Of a stretch of 34,200 nucleotides of DNA, positions 1 through 6,366 are shown piece after piece. This stretch comes from Ilumatobacteraceae bacterium (lineage in GTDB: Bacteria; Actinomycetota; Acidimicrobiia; Acidimicrobiales; Ilumatobacteraceae), in the NCBI GenBank assembly GCA_022843125.1, contig JALHOG010000060.1, positions 1 through 34,200 of the forward strand, written 5' to 3'. The position numbers were made by a program, and so were the translations under genes. The notes beneath the pieces were generated by a model. That model did no database searches, was not told where the DNA came from, and saw only the letters and a list, made by a program, of their open reading frames with translations. How positions within the stretch are numbered: position 1 is the stretch's first letter; every line of letters starts with the position of its first letter.

Positions 1-336
1 CGCGGCGGGCGGGCCGACCGAGTGGGGGCCGACGTCGCGCCACGTTCCCGACGCGGCCACGTCGGCGAGGCCGGCCGGCGCACCGCCGATCGCGAGCAGT
101 GCTTCGGGGTCGGCGCCCGCAGCCGACACGATCGCGACGAGGTCGCCGCCGAAACCGCACTTGGACGGCAGCAGGACCGTCTCGGCGAGACACGCAGCAA
201 CTGCCGCGTCGTACGCGTTGCCGCCGGCGCGGAGTACGTCGGCGCCGGCCGCGGCCGCCAACGGCGCAGCCGCGCACACGACTCCACGGGCACCGCGTCC
301 GGTGCACTGCTCGGCGATGACGTCGGCCGCGGTCAT
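1..336 (-). CDS. Gamma-glutamyltransferase-family protein, N-terminal part (runs off window)
   Basis: Reading leftward from ATG at 336, an uninterrupted frame of 112 codons reaches the window edge. It contains GGNAYDAAVAACLAE (about residues 38-52) and CGFGGD (about 61-66). These match the N-terminal hallmarks of the gamma-glutamyltranspeptidase Ntn-hydrolase family (GGNAxDAAxA and GIGGG). The family makes an autoprocessed enzyme that hydrolyses or transfers gamma-glutamyl or related amide groups. The catalytic Thr and the small subunit lie outside the window, so activity cannot be judged. No signal peptide is visible, which suggests a cytoplasmic member. It begins 10 bases after the SnoaL-like gene on the same strand, so the two are probably co-transcribed, divergently from the diiron oxidase genes. 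Confidence 0.7.
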   Translation of the reverse strand, partial: MTAADVIAEQCTGRGARGVVCAAAPLAAAAGADVLRAGGNAYDAAVAACLAETVLLPSKCGFGGDLVAIVSAAGADPEALLAIGGAPAGLADVAASGTWRDVGPHSVGPPAA

Positions 337-346
337 CGGTGTTCCG

Positions 347-796
347 TCAGGCCGGGGCGGCCGGGCGCGAGCCGTGTGAGCGGTCGGGGACGCCGCGGGC
401 CAGGGAGAAGTGGGTGTGGGTGCCGCGCCACGGCGCGTCGGGGGCATCGCGCACGAGCACGACGGTCGCGCGGCCCGGGCGGTCGAAGTGGACCCCGTCG
501 TCGGAGATGCCGGTCGAGTACCACGACACGATGGCGACCGCCTGGAGGCCGTCGGGCGACGCCTGCACGATCAGGCGATCGGTCAGGAACCGGAACCCCT
601 CGATCGTGGGCCACACCTGTGACCACTGCTGGTCGTACACGGCATCTGCGCCCTCGACGGCGAAGGCATGAGTGCCGAACGCCACCAGCCCGTCGTCGAA
701 CCGGCGACGACCGGCTGCGAGGTCGACTTCGGCGACCTCGGCTCCCCACGCGTCGATCCATTCACGTACCGAGCGGTGCAGCTCTTCCATCGACAT
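347..796 (-). CDS. SnoaL-like / NTF2-fold protein
   Basis: A 149-residue protein with the NTF2-like (SnoaL / ketosteroid isomerase-like) pattern: N-terminal helix (MEELHRSVREWIDAW), central 'FGTHAFAVEGADAVYDQQWSQVWPT', and the C-terminal strand pair 'GRATVVLVRDAPDAPWRGTHTHFSL', a common ending in SnoaL-like small domains. Members isomerise, hydrate or bind small molecules, or are stand-alone accessory domains; no specific activity can be assigned. The frame stays open upstream to 889, but I chose ATG at 796 because AGAGGGA precedes it by about 4-5 bases and the upstream part runs through a promoter-like AT-rich element; ATG at 790 is an alternative. It leads a two-gene leftward unit with the gamma-glutamyltransferase-like gene. 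Confidence 0.75.
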   Translation of the reverse strand: MSMEELHRSVREWIDAWGAEVAEVDLAAGRRRFDDGLVAFGTHAFAVEGADAVYDQQWSQVWPTIEGFRFLTDRLIVQASPDGLQAVAIVSWYSTGISDDGVHFDRPGRATVVLVRDAPDAPWRGTHTHFSLARGVPDRSHGSRPAAPA

Positions 797-842
797 CGCG
801 TCCCTCTGATTTCGTCTTCCCACTTGCACTTCCGGCTGGGTT

Positions 843-855
843 GTATACATTATAC
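843..855. promoter_or_regulatory. AT-rich palindromic operator candidate between divergent genes
   Basis: GTATA-CAT-TATAC is a perfect inverted repeat (5-bp arms, 3-bp spacer) in otherwise very GC-rich DNA. It lies between the divergent SnoaL-like gene (start 796) and the diiron oxidase gene (start 976). It resembles operators of GntR-type repressors (GTATAC-like cores), but no regulator gene is in view. It overlaps the leftward -10 box, so binding would be expected to repress the SnoaL-like gene. Confidence 0.5.
849..854 (-). promoter_or_regulatory. Leftward -10 box (TATAAT)
   Basis: On the minus strand this hexamer reads TATAAT exactly. It would start transcription near 842, giving a leader of about 45 bases that includes the AGAGGGA ribosome binding site of the SnoaL-like gene. 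I see no good -35 hexamer at 16-18 bases upstream. Confidence 0.45.
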
Positions 856-975
856 CTACTTCGGTGGTGGTGGCCGGTTGCGTCGCCACCTACCCGCCAG
901 GTGTGCGATCCTGGCCCCACCACCGGACGACACGCAGAAGGTGCGCCGCCGGCGCTGACGAAGGGTACGAGAACC

Positions 976-1704
976 ATGGCCGACCAGGAAGTGACCGAGT
1001 TCCTCGACCGCGACGCGTTCCGCGCTGCGCTCGAGCAGGCGATCAAGGGCCGCGAAGCCAAGAACGCACCGTTCTCGACGGCGTGGGCGAACGGTGAGCT
1101 CCAGCGTCACCACTTCGCCCGCTGGGCGGAGAACCACTTCCACTACGTCGGCCCGTTCGCCGACTACCTCGGCTACATCTACGCCAACACCCCCGCCACG
1201 GCCACCGACGCCAAGGACTTCCTCCTCCAGAACATGTACGAGGAGGAGCTCGCCGACGTGCGCCACACCGACCTGCTGATCCGCTTCGCCGAGGCTGCCG
1301 GCACCACCCGTGAGCGCGTGATGGACATCGACAACTGCACTGCGGTCACCAAGGGCCTGCAGGGCTGGTGCTACGCCGTGTCGTTCCGTGAGCACTTCGC
1401 CGTCGCCACCGCCGCGCTCGTGGTCGGTCTCGAGTCGCAGGTGCCGTCGATCTACCGCCGCCAGTACCCGGTGCTGCTCGAGAAGTACGGCTTCTCCGAG
1501 GAGGAGGCCGAGTTCTTCGACCTCCACATCACCTCCGACGAGGTGCACGGCGAGCGCGGCTACCAGATCGTGCTCGACCATGCCGACACCGTCGAGCTCC
1601 AGCAGCGCTGCCTCCAGCTCGTGCGCCATGGCGCCGACATGCGGTTCTCGTACACCAAGGCGCTGTACGACACGTACGTCGCACCCGAGCTGCAGCCGGC
1701 CTGA
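976..1704 (+). CDS. Heme-oxygenase-like diiron oxidase (CADD/PqqC/TenA fold)
   Basis: A 242-residue all-helical protein of the TenA/PqqC/CADD superfamily. The candidate metal ligands are all present with the spacing of heme-oxygenase-like diiron oxidases (HDOs): E90 and H97 (EEELADVRH), E153 (VVGLES), and H184, D188, H191 (HITSDEVH). In CADD the ligands are E81, H88, E142, H174, D178 and H181, so the 7-residue and 4+3-residue spacings match. Family members (UndA, BesC, SznF central domain, CADD) use a Fe2 or mixed-metal site and O2 for C-C cleavage, N-oxygenation or oxidative rearrangement. The substrate here is unknown. The ATG at 976 was chosen because family homology begins there, although the frame is open far upstream. 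Nine bases after its stop begins a ferredoxin gene, then a Rieske gene, so electrons are probably supplied by dedicated carriers. Confidence 0.85.
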   Translation: MADQEVTEFLDRDAFRAALEQAIKGREAKNAPFSTAWANGELQRHHFARWAENHFHYVGPFADYLGYIYANTPATATDAKDFLLQNMYEEELADVRHTDLLIRFAEAAGTTRERVMDIDNCTAVTKGLQGWCYAVSFREHFAVATAALVVGLESQVPSIYRRQYPVLLEKYGFSEEEAEFFDLHITSDEVHGERGYQIVLDHADTVELQQRCLQLVRHGADMRFSYTKALYDTYVAPELQPA

Positions 1705-1713
1705 CCCAGCCCG

Positions 1714-2091
1714 GTGCCCACGATCCACTTCCGCACGAGCGGTCGCTCCGTCGACTTCGACGAGGGCGACGACGTCAACATGCTCCGTGCCGCGCTGCGG
1801 CACGAGGCGGGCGTCCCGTTCAAGTGCGCGAGCGGCAACTGTGGCACCGACCGTGTCCTCGTCGAGTCGGGGGCCGAGCACCTCTCCGCACCGCGCAAGC
1901 GCGAGCGTGAGCTGCTCGGCCCCGAGCTCATCGCCGCCGGCTACCGGCTGGCGTGCCAGACCTACGTCGAGGGCGACTGCATCGTCAGCTGGGATCCCGA
2001 GCAGCAGCCGCTGATCTCCGAGCGCGCCGCCGATGCGCTGACGAAGAAGTGGCTGAGCGGCGACGCCGAACCGGGTCGGGGTGACGACTGA
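1714..2091 (+). CDS. 2Fe-2S ferredoxin with one cluster cysteine replaced by Asp
   Basis: A 125-residue plant/adrenodoxin-type ferredoxin. The beta-grasp fold pattern is clear (IHFRTSGRSVDFDEGDDVNMLRAAL..., then GYRLACQTYVEGD). The cluster-binding loop reads C38-ASGN-C43-GT-D46, with C81 in LACQT. The canonical pattern is C-x4-C-x2-C, so the third ligand position is Asp46 (codon GAC) rather than Cys. An extra cysteine is at C89. The cluster may be Asp-ligated, or C89 may compensate; this is inference. The tail (about residues 95-125) is acidic and charged. The start is GTG at 1714, nine bases after the diiron oxidase stop. The stop TGA at 2089-2091 overlaps the Rieske ATG, implying translational coupling. 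Probable role: electron donor to the diiron oxidase. Confidence 0.85.
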   Translation: MPTIHFRTSGRSVDFDEGDDVNMLRAALRHEAGVPFKCASGNCGTDRVLVESGAEHLSAPRKRERELLGPELIAAGYRLACQTYVEGDCIVSWDPEQQPLISERAADALTKKWLSGDAEPGRGDD

Positions 2092-2423
2092 TGGAAACCA
2101 CGCTGCTCGACGTCGGGACCGTCGCCGAGGTCACGAAGAAACGCAAGTTCGTCGTCGAGCACGAGGGCACCGCGGTGCTCGTGTTCGCCCACGAGGGCGC
2201 CGTGTATGCCTTCGCGAACATGTGCATCCACCGCGACCGCGAGCTGCTCAAGGGCACCGTGTTCAACGGCAAGCTCGTGTGCCCCGGTCACCAGTGGGCC
2301 TTCGACCTCGACTCCGGCCACGAAGCCGTCAAGGACGAGTGGCAGCCCACCTTCCCCGTCACGATCACCGACGACCGCGTCCTCGTCGACGTGACCAACC
2401 CCAAACCCCCCTGCCGCCCGTGA
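2091..2423 (+). CDS. Rieske-type [2Fe-2S] ferredoxin
   Basis: A 110-residue single-domain Rieske protein. The ligands are C45-I-H47 (NMCIHRDRELLKG) and C64-PG-H67 (LVCPGHQWAFD), the standard CxH and CxxH pair separated by 16 residues. It has no membrane segment and no oxygenase domain, so it is a soluble electron carrier of the NirD/BphF size class. Its ATG overlaps the ferredoxin stop by one base (TGATG), so expression should be coupled. Two different iron-sulfur carriers next to one diiron oxidase suggest a relay or two partner proteins; no reductase gene is seen here. The stop codon and the last Pro codon's final G fall inside a 31-bp palindromic repeat (2420-2450), so the extreme C-terminus may have been altered by insertion of that repeat. 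Confidence 0.85.
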   Translation: METTLLDVGTVAEVTKKRKFVVEHEGTAVLVFAHEGAVYAFANMCIHRDRELLKGTVFNGKLVCPGHQWAFDLDSGHEAVKDEWQPTFPVTITDDRVLVDVTNPKPPCRP

Positions 2424-2450
2424 CGGAATGGGTCAGACCGACTCCGTCAC
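2420..2450. repeat. 31-bp palindromic repeat, copy 1
   Basis: The ends are perfect 8-base inverted arms GTGACGGA / TCCGTCAC around an inner GGTC-A-GACC palindrome. This copy reads rightward as GTGACGGAATGGGTC..., and is the inverted counterpart of copy 2. It contains the stop codon of the Rieske gene (2421-2423). As RNA it would form a strong hairpin, so it may also serve as a terminator. Confidence 0.85.
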
Positions 2451-2481
2451 GCTCCGCAGACCTTCACGCGCTCGGGTGTTC

Positions 2482-2512
2482 GTGACGGAGTCGGTCTGAC
2501 CCATTCCGTCAC
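2482..2512. repeat. 31-bp palindromic repeat, copy 2 (inverted)
   Basis: This is the exact reverse complement of copy 1, with 31 bases between the two. The pair therefore also forms one large inverted repeat spanning 2420-2512, between the convergent Rieske gene and the leftward gene ending at 2533. It probably acts as a bidirectional terminator or a REP-like element. Confidence 0.85.
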
Positions 2513-2656
2513 GTCGGCCGCGACATCGAGCGTCAGCCGGGGGCGCGGACGCCGTCGGGGTGAGGGGAGGCCACGAAGGCCGTTGCTCCGTTCTTCGACG
2601 CAAGCGCCTCGACGAACGCGGCGGCATGGAGGGGATTCTCACCACGGCCGGCGTCG
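2482..2656. repeat. Duplicated 3' module, copy A (repeat plus shared gene tail)
   Basis: From the 31-bp repeat through the last 36-40 codons of the leftward gene, this segment aligns with 4612-4785, with one single-base indel before the stop codon. Within the coding part, differences are mostly at third codon positions. Confidence 0.75.
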
Positions 2657-3123
2657 CGCTGCGATTCAGTGGAGAACGCCCAACGCCACGGGCTGCGCGA
2701 CGGGAGCGGTGGACCACCCTCGACCGGTGGGTGGTCCTCGTTACACCAGTCGTGATCGACGATGCCGGTCGCACCCCCACCGAAGTCGGCGCGCCAGCAG
2801 TGACAACCGGTCCAGATCGGCCCGAGTGCGTAGGGGTGTGGCGGCGGGCCGAGGAGGGACGACCGGGCGGGCGGGCTGAACGAGGAATCGTCGATGGCCC
2901 ACCCGGCGGACTCGAGGACCGCCCGGTCGAGGTCGAACGTGGGGATCGACCCGCTGTCGGTTGGCCGGCGAACGAAGGCTGCTCGAGGTGCGCCAGCGGA
3001 GACGAACAACTCCACATCCACCAGTGCCAACGGCTCCGCCGAAGCCATCTGATGGTCATCGTCCACCGTCCAAGGATGACACAGCGACCAGACCCCGAGT
3101 TCGGCGTCTGGATCGTGGGACAT
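2533..3123 (-). CDS. Hypothetical protein with a tail shared with the broken gene at 4662-4936
   Basis: A 196-residue protein I do not recognise. It is rich in Trp, Pro and Asp, has no membrane segment or signal peptide, and carries a Cys/His/Trp-rich stretch (IWTGCHCWRADF about 114-125; VDHDWCNEDH about 133-142). The final 36 or so residues (from GENPLHAAAFVEAL to SPHPDGVRAPG) recur almost unchanged at the end of the broken gene 2.1 kb away, next to another copy of the 31-bp repeat. ATG at 3123 was chosen because CTGGAG lies six bases upstream; the frame is open to 3318 but that part reads as non-coding. Function unknown. Confidence 0.6.
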   Translation of the reverse strand: MSHDPDAELGVWSLCHPWTVDDDHQMASAEPLALVDVELFVSAGAPRAAFVRRPTDSGSIPTFDLDRAVLESAGWAIDDSSFSPPARSSLLGPPPHPYALGPIWTGCHCWRADFGGGATGIVDHDWCNEDHPPVEGGPPLPSRSPWRWAFSTESQRDAGRGENPLHAAAFVEALASKNGATAFVASPHPDGVRAPG

Positions 3124-3358
3124 GGTTGGCTCCAGCACTCGCTGCGCTCTTGGCCTCACAGTGATGTCGGTGCGGTCGGACGATGCTGCGGAGCGGGCGC
3201 TGCGACTACTCGAGGCGATGACGCAGACCGCAACGAGATGCTCGCAGTTTGTCGCTGGTGGAGTCGCTGCGTGCAGCGGGGTGACGTCTATCGGTTGAAG
3301 GCCCCACGGGAGCTGCACGTCCGCTGATCGGCTCGCCCTGTCAGCAACGACCGGGCGA
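3124..3358. other. Intergenic stretch without recognisable gene
   Basis: This is the upstream region of the leftward gene starting at 3123 and lies beyond the end of the gene stopping at 3359. Short open frames exist on both strands, but none has a ribosome binding site, homology or coding bias that I can support. Confidence 0.5.
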
Positions 3359-3760
3359 TCATCGCTCGTGGGCGGGCGGGGTGGGTTCGTCGCGGTTCCC
3401 GGTTTCGAAGCGCGCCTCCGTCGTCAGAAGTGGGTCACCTGAACCTTCGTGCGCGTGGTCAGCCGAACTGCGCTCGAACCACGGCATGTACCACCCCCAC
3501 CGCATCGCCCGCTGCTCACGTGTGGACGTGTGGTTGCCCTCGGCGAAGAACATGACGGTGGTCCCGACGCTGAACACCACGACGCCGACGATGCCGACTG
3601 CCAGCCACGGCACTTCGCCGCGTGCGGCCAGGAACGCGAACAGGAACACCACGAGCCCGCTGATCCCCAACCCGAAGAAGGCAGGGGCGGCCCACCTCCA
3701 CCGGACGAAGGCGCGCTGCACCGGATTGGGTGCGTCGCCGAGCGGTCCGTGCCGTGGCAT
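3359..3760 (-). CDS. Small two-span membrane protein, hypothetical
   Basis: A 133-residue protein with two strong hydrophobic segments, about residues 24-46 (APAFFGLGISGLVVFLFAFL) and 51-72 (WLAVGIVGVVVFSVGTTVMF), joined by a very short turn (ARGEV). It therefore looks like a membrane hairpin. The basic N-terminus (VQRAFVRWRW) suggests both ends face the cytoplasm. The C-terminal 60 residues are hydrophilic and charged. I do not recognise a family. The ATG at 3760 lacks a clear ribosome binding site and sits directly beside a 7-bp inverted repeat (3764-3790). Confidence 0.6.
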   Translation of the reverse strand: MPRHGPLGDAPNPVQRAFVRWRWAAPAFFGLGISGLVVFLFAFLAARGEVPWLAVGIVGVVVFSVGTTVMFFAEGNHTSTREQRAMRWGWYMPWFERSSADHAHEGSGDPLLTTEARFETGNRDEPTPPAHER

Positions 3761-3763
3761 CGA

Positions 3764-3790
3764 GCAGACGTTCTACACGAACACGTCTGC
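3764..3790. promoter_or_regulatory. Inverted repeat just upstream of the membrane protein gene
   Basis: GCAGACG (3764-3770) and CGTCTGC (3784-3790) form perfect 7-bp arms 13 bases apart, immediately before the leftward ATG at 3760. It could be an operator or a leader hairpin that masks the start codon. No promoter hexamers are convincing. Confidence 0.35.
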
Positions 3791-3973
3791 GACCGACGGA
3801 ACCGTGATCGGCCACCCGATCGACCGTCCACACTCGTCGCGCTGCGCCGGTGGCCCCTTGCATCCACGACAACCTCAGGGCACGATGCGCTCGTGACCGT
3901 GCCGGAGCGAGCTGAGCAGACGGCGCAACGTGCCGATGACGAGTTCGTGAGCGCGGAGCGAGGCGGGCGCAGA

Positions 3974-4600
3974 ATGTCGCAGACGCGTTGGATCGTCGTT
4001 GCCTGCGTTGGCATCGCGTGCGTCGGTCTGATTCTCGCGGGATACGGCGCGGCAGCGTTCGTCGTGCTGGCGGCAGGAGGGGTGATCGGCCTCGCTCGAC
4101 GCGGTGAGCCCGAGCCGCGCGGTGAACGCGGGCGACGTGTCCGAACCAAGCGATTCGTGGAGGTCGCAGAACTCCCGCACCCGTGCGACGTCGTCTGGGC
4201 GTTCATCAAACCTGCCGAGACGTCACCCCTGTGGGAACCGTCGATTCGGCGCGGCTATCACGTACCGGGAACCCCGCTCGGCCTCGGCGAACGCCAGGCC
4301 TTCGAATCGATCGATGGTACGACAACGGTCATCGAGATCGTCGAGTACGAGCCGGGTCGGCGGGCCGTGACCATGGTGGTGTCGCCCGAGCCAGAGCCGT
4401 CGGTCCGGTCCGTCTACTCTCTCGAACCGGTCGAAGGCGGATGTGCGTTGAGCCTGGGTTCTGAGATCGATGTGCCCGCTGGCGGACGTGTTCATCCGGA
4501 CTACGAGGACGCCTGGCGTACGACGACACAGGCTCAGCTCGCCCGCCTTCGCCACGCGCTTGCAGAGAGCCATCCAGACCGCGCGGCAGAGCAGCCCTGA
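3974..4600 (+). CDS. Membrane-anchored SRPBCC-domain protein
   Basis: A 208-residue protein. Residues about 6-22 and 25-40 are hydrophobic (WIVVACVGIACVGLILAGYGAAAFVVLAAGGVIGL), followed by a basic stretch (ARRGEPEPRGERGRRVRTKR) and then a START/SRPBCC-like domain (about 56-200): 'FVEVAELPHPCDVVWAFIKPAETSPLWEPSI', 'GERQAFESIDGTTTVIEIVEYEPGRR', 'YSLEPVEGGCALSLGSEIDVP'. SRPBCC domains are ligand-binding helix-grip folds (polyketide cyclase/dehydrase, lipid transport). The ligand is unknown. It is probably anchored with the domain on the cytoplasmic side, behind the basic linker. ATG at 3974 has a GAGGCGGG upstream; an in-frame GTG at 3894 is an alternative. Confidence 0.65.
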   Translation: MSQTRWIVVACVGIACVGLILAGYGAAAFVVLAAGGVIGLARRGEPEPRGERGRRVRTKRFVEVAELPHPCDVVWAFIKPAETSPLWEPSIRRGYHVPGTPLGLGERQAFESIDGTTTVIEIVEYEPGRRAVTMVVSPEPEPSVRSVYSLEPVEGGCALSLGSEIDVPAGGRVHPDYEDAWRTTTQAQLARLRHALAESHPDRAAEQP

Positions 4601-4611
4601 TCAGACCGTCC

Positions 4612-4642
4612 GTGACGGAGTTGGTCTGACCCATTCCGTCAC
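4612..4642. repeat. 31-bp palindromic repeat, copy 3
   Basis: Same orientation as copy 2, differing at one base (TTGG for TCGG in the centre). It lies 11 bases after the stop of the SRPBCC gene and 19 bases before the stop of the broken leftward gene, again between convergent genes. Confidence 0.85.
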
Positions 4643-4785
4643 GTCGCCTCGACACGGGGAATCAGCCTGGAGCGCGAACGCCGTCGGGGTGAGGGGAGGC
4701 CACGAAGGCCGTTGCTCCATTCTTCGACGCCAGTGCCTCGACGAACGCTGCGGCCTGGAGGGGATTCTCAGCACGCCCCGCGTCG
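4612..4785. repeat. Duplicated 3' module, copy B
   Basis: Aligns with 2482-2656: repeat copy 3 plus the last 36-40 codons of the broken leftward gene. Similarity stops abruptly at the upstream end, so the two host genes have unrelated N-terminal parts. Confidence 0.75.
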
Positions 4786-4936
4786 ACATGTCGACGGACG
4801 AGGCCGAATCTGTCCTGGCAACACTCGGCCGCGGTGACGTCGACGTCGATCCATGGCGCGACGGCTGGATGAGGTTCTGCATCACGACATAGCGGACGTC
4901 ATGGCCAGCCACCTCGATCTGGAAGCACCCCCGCAT
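4662..4936 (-). pseudogene. Broken leftward gene with the shared C-terminal tail
   Basis: From ATG at 4936 the frame reads plausibly as MRGCFQIEVAGHDVRYVVMQ... then turns arginine/serine-rich. In another frame, from about 4858 to the stop at 4662, it reads WIDVDVTAAECCQDRFGLVRR, then the same C-terminal tail as the 2533-3123 gene (AENPLQAAAFVEALASKNG ... PHPDGVRAPG). A single frameshift near 4853-4862 would join the two. In the tail, compared with the other copy, I count about nine synonymous and two replacement differences, which argues the tail was under selection as protein. It is therefore most likely a recently broken gene, or a sequencing frameshift. Function unknown. Confidence 0.55.
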
Positions 4937-5061
4937 GCGTCCGGTGACGGATTCGTCAGCCCGTGAGGCCGGTGGGACCCGTGACCCTCGCGAAACCGCA
5001 GGTCAGGCGGCAGAACTGGTGATCGAGATGACTGTTGCACCCCCCTGTCATGATGGTCGAC

Positions 5062-6366
5062 ATGAGCAACATGTCGGTGATCGCAGCGGTCGAGACCCTC
5101 GACGCAGCCGACCTCGCGAGCGCTGACACCGCTGTGTGCATCTCGTTGTTGCGTGACGTGCGGCGGACACGCGGTTGGCTGGATGCGGTCGAGGCACGGA
5201 TCTCGTCACGCATGCGCGACATCTCCACGGTCACGCCTGATGCTGCGGGGCCGGCTGCGACCGCGGTCAGCGATCTCCACGGCTCGGTCGGCGGGGTGTC
5301 AGCCGCCGAGGGGCGCCGCAAGGAGCGGCGCTCCAAGACGTTGGATGATGCGCCGTCGTTCGCCGATGCGTTGGAGACCGGGAAGATCGGCGCCGAACAC
5401 GTCGACGCCCTCGCCAACGCCACCGCCGGGCTCGACGACACGATCAAGGCCGAGCTGCTGGAGCAGGAGGAGTCCCTGTTGGCGGCCGCGGCGTCGAAGA
5501 CACCCGAGGAGTTCACGCGGGTGTGCCGTGACCGGATCCGCCGCCTCGAGCGTGATCACGGGATCTCCCGCAACAAGCAACAACGCAACGACACCTACCT
5601 CCGCCGGAAGATCAACCGCGCGACCGGGATGACCGAAGGCCGCTTGGCGTTCCACCCCGAACTCGCCAACCAGATCTTCAACGCCATCGACCGTGAGATC
5701 GCCGCCATGATCGCAGCCGGTGAACGCGCCGGCGACCCCGAGTTCCTCGAACGGCGCTACCAACGCGACCGGCTCGCCGCCGAAGCCCTCGGCCGGCTCG
5801 TCGCCGGCGGCCACCACCGCGAACGACCCCTCGAAGCCGACGTGTCCTACGTCGTGGATGCCCAGACCGCCGCCACCGGTCGACTCCACGACCACTCGAT
5901 CTGTGAGACCGGTGACGGGCTCCCCGTCCCACCCGAAAGCGTCCGCCGCGCGTTGTGCAACGGGTTCATCACACCCGTCATCCTCGGCACCGACGGCGTC
6001 CCGATCAACGTCGGACGCACCCACCGCACCGCGACACGCGCCCAACGACGCGCACTGCGCACCATCTACCGCAGCTGCGCCCACCACGGCTGCGACGTCG
6101 CGTTCGACCGCTGCGAAATCCACCACATCGACTGGTTCGAACACGGCGGCACCACCGACCTCGCGAATCTCCTGCCGCTCTGCTCACGACACCACCACCT
6201 CGTCCACGAAGGCGGCTGGACCCTCCACCTCACCCCCGACCGCACCCTCATCATCACCCGACCAGACGGCCACATCCACGCCACCGTCCGCCCCGACATT
6301 CTCACCGAACGTGACGAGCACGACGATCACCACGACCATGAGCGACGACGACAACCCGCAGCGTGA
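5062..6366 (+). CDS. DUF222 / HNH endonuclease-like protein (13E12-repeat family)
   Basis: A protein of about 434 residues. Residues about 15-300 match the DUF222 pattern of actinobacterial 13E12-type proteins (helical, many Ala/Arg/Glu; DTYLRRKINRATGMTEGRLAFHPELANQIF...). The C-terminal part is an HNH nuclease module with paired cysteines: 'CAHHGCDVAFDRCEIHHIDWF', 'GGTTDLANLLPLCSRHHHLVHEGGW'. The conserved HH, N and HH plus four Cys fit a zinc-stabilised HNH fold. Copies of this family are abundant, often repeated in actinobacterial genomes, and behave like selfish or mobile genes; their biological role is unclear. The start is uncertain: ATGs at 5050, 5053, 5062 and 5071 are in frame and none has a ribosome binding site. 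It ends in a His/Asp/Arg-rich tail. Confidence 0.8.
   Translation: MSNMSVIAAVETLDAADLASADTAVCISLLRDVRRTRGWLDAVEARISSRMRDISTVTPDAAGPAATAVSDLHGSVGGVSAAEGRRKERRSKTLDDAPSFADALETGKIGAEHVDALANATAGLDDTIKAELLEQEESLLAAAASKTPEEFTRVCRDRIRRLERDHGISRNKQQRNDTYLRRKINRATGMTEGRLAFHPELANQIFNAIDREIAAMIAAGERAGDPEFLERRYQRDRLAAEALGRLVAGGHHRERPLEADVSYVVDAQTAATGRLHDHSICETGDGLPVPPESVRRALCNGFITPVILGTDGVPINVGRTHRTATRAQRRALRTIYRSCAHHGCDVAFDRCEIHHIDWFEHGGTTDLANLLPLCSRHHHLVHEGGWTLHLTPDRTLIITRPDGHIHATVRPDILTERDEHDDHHDHERRRQPAA

Noticed and set aside
22..975. Long open frame joined to the front of the diiron oxidase gene
   Set aside because: The first 318 codons are arginine/glycine-rich, run antisense to two supported genes, and the family homology begins only at the ATG at 976.
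856..1881. 341-codon leftward frame antisense to the diiron oxidase and ferredoxin
   Set aside because: It mirrors the real genes in the usual high-GC shadow frame and contains no recognisable domain, whereas the plus strand has clear metal-ligand motifs.
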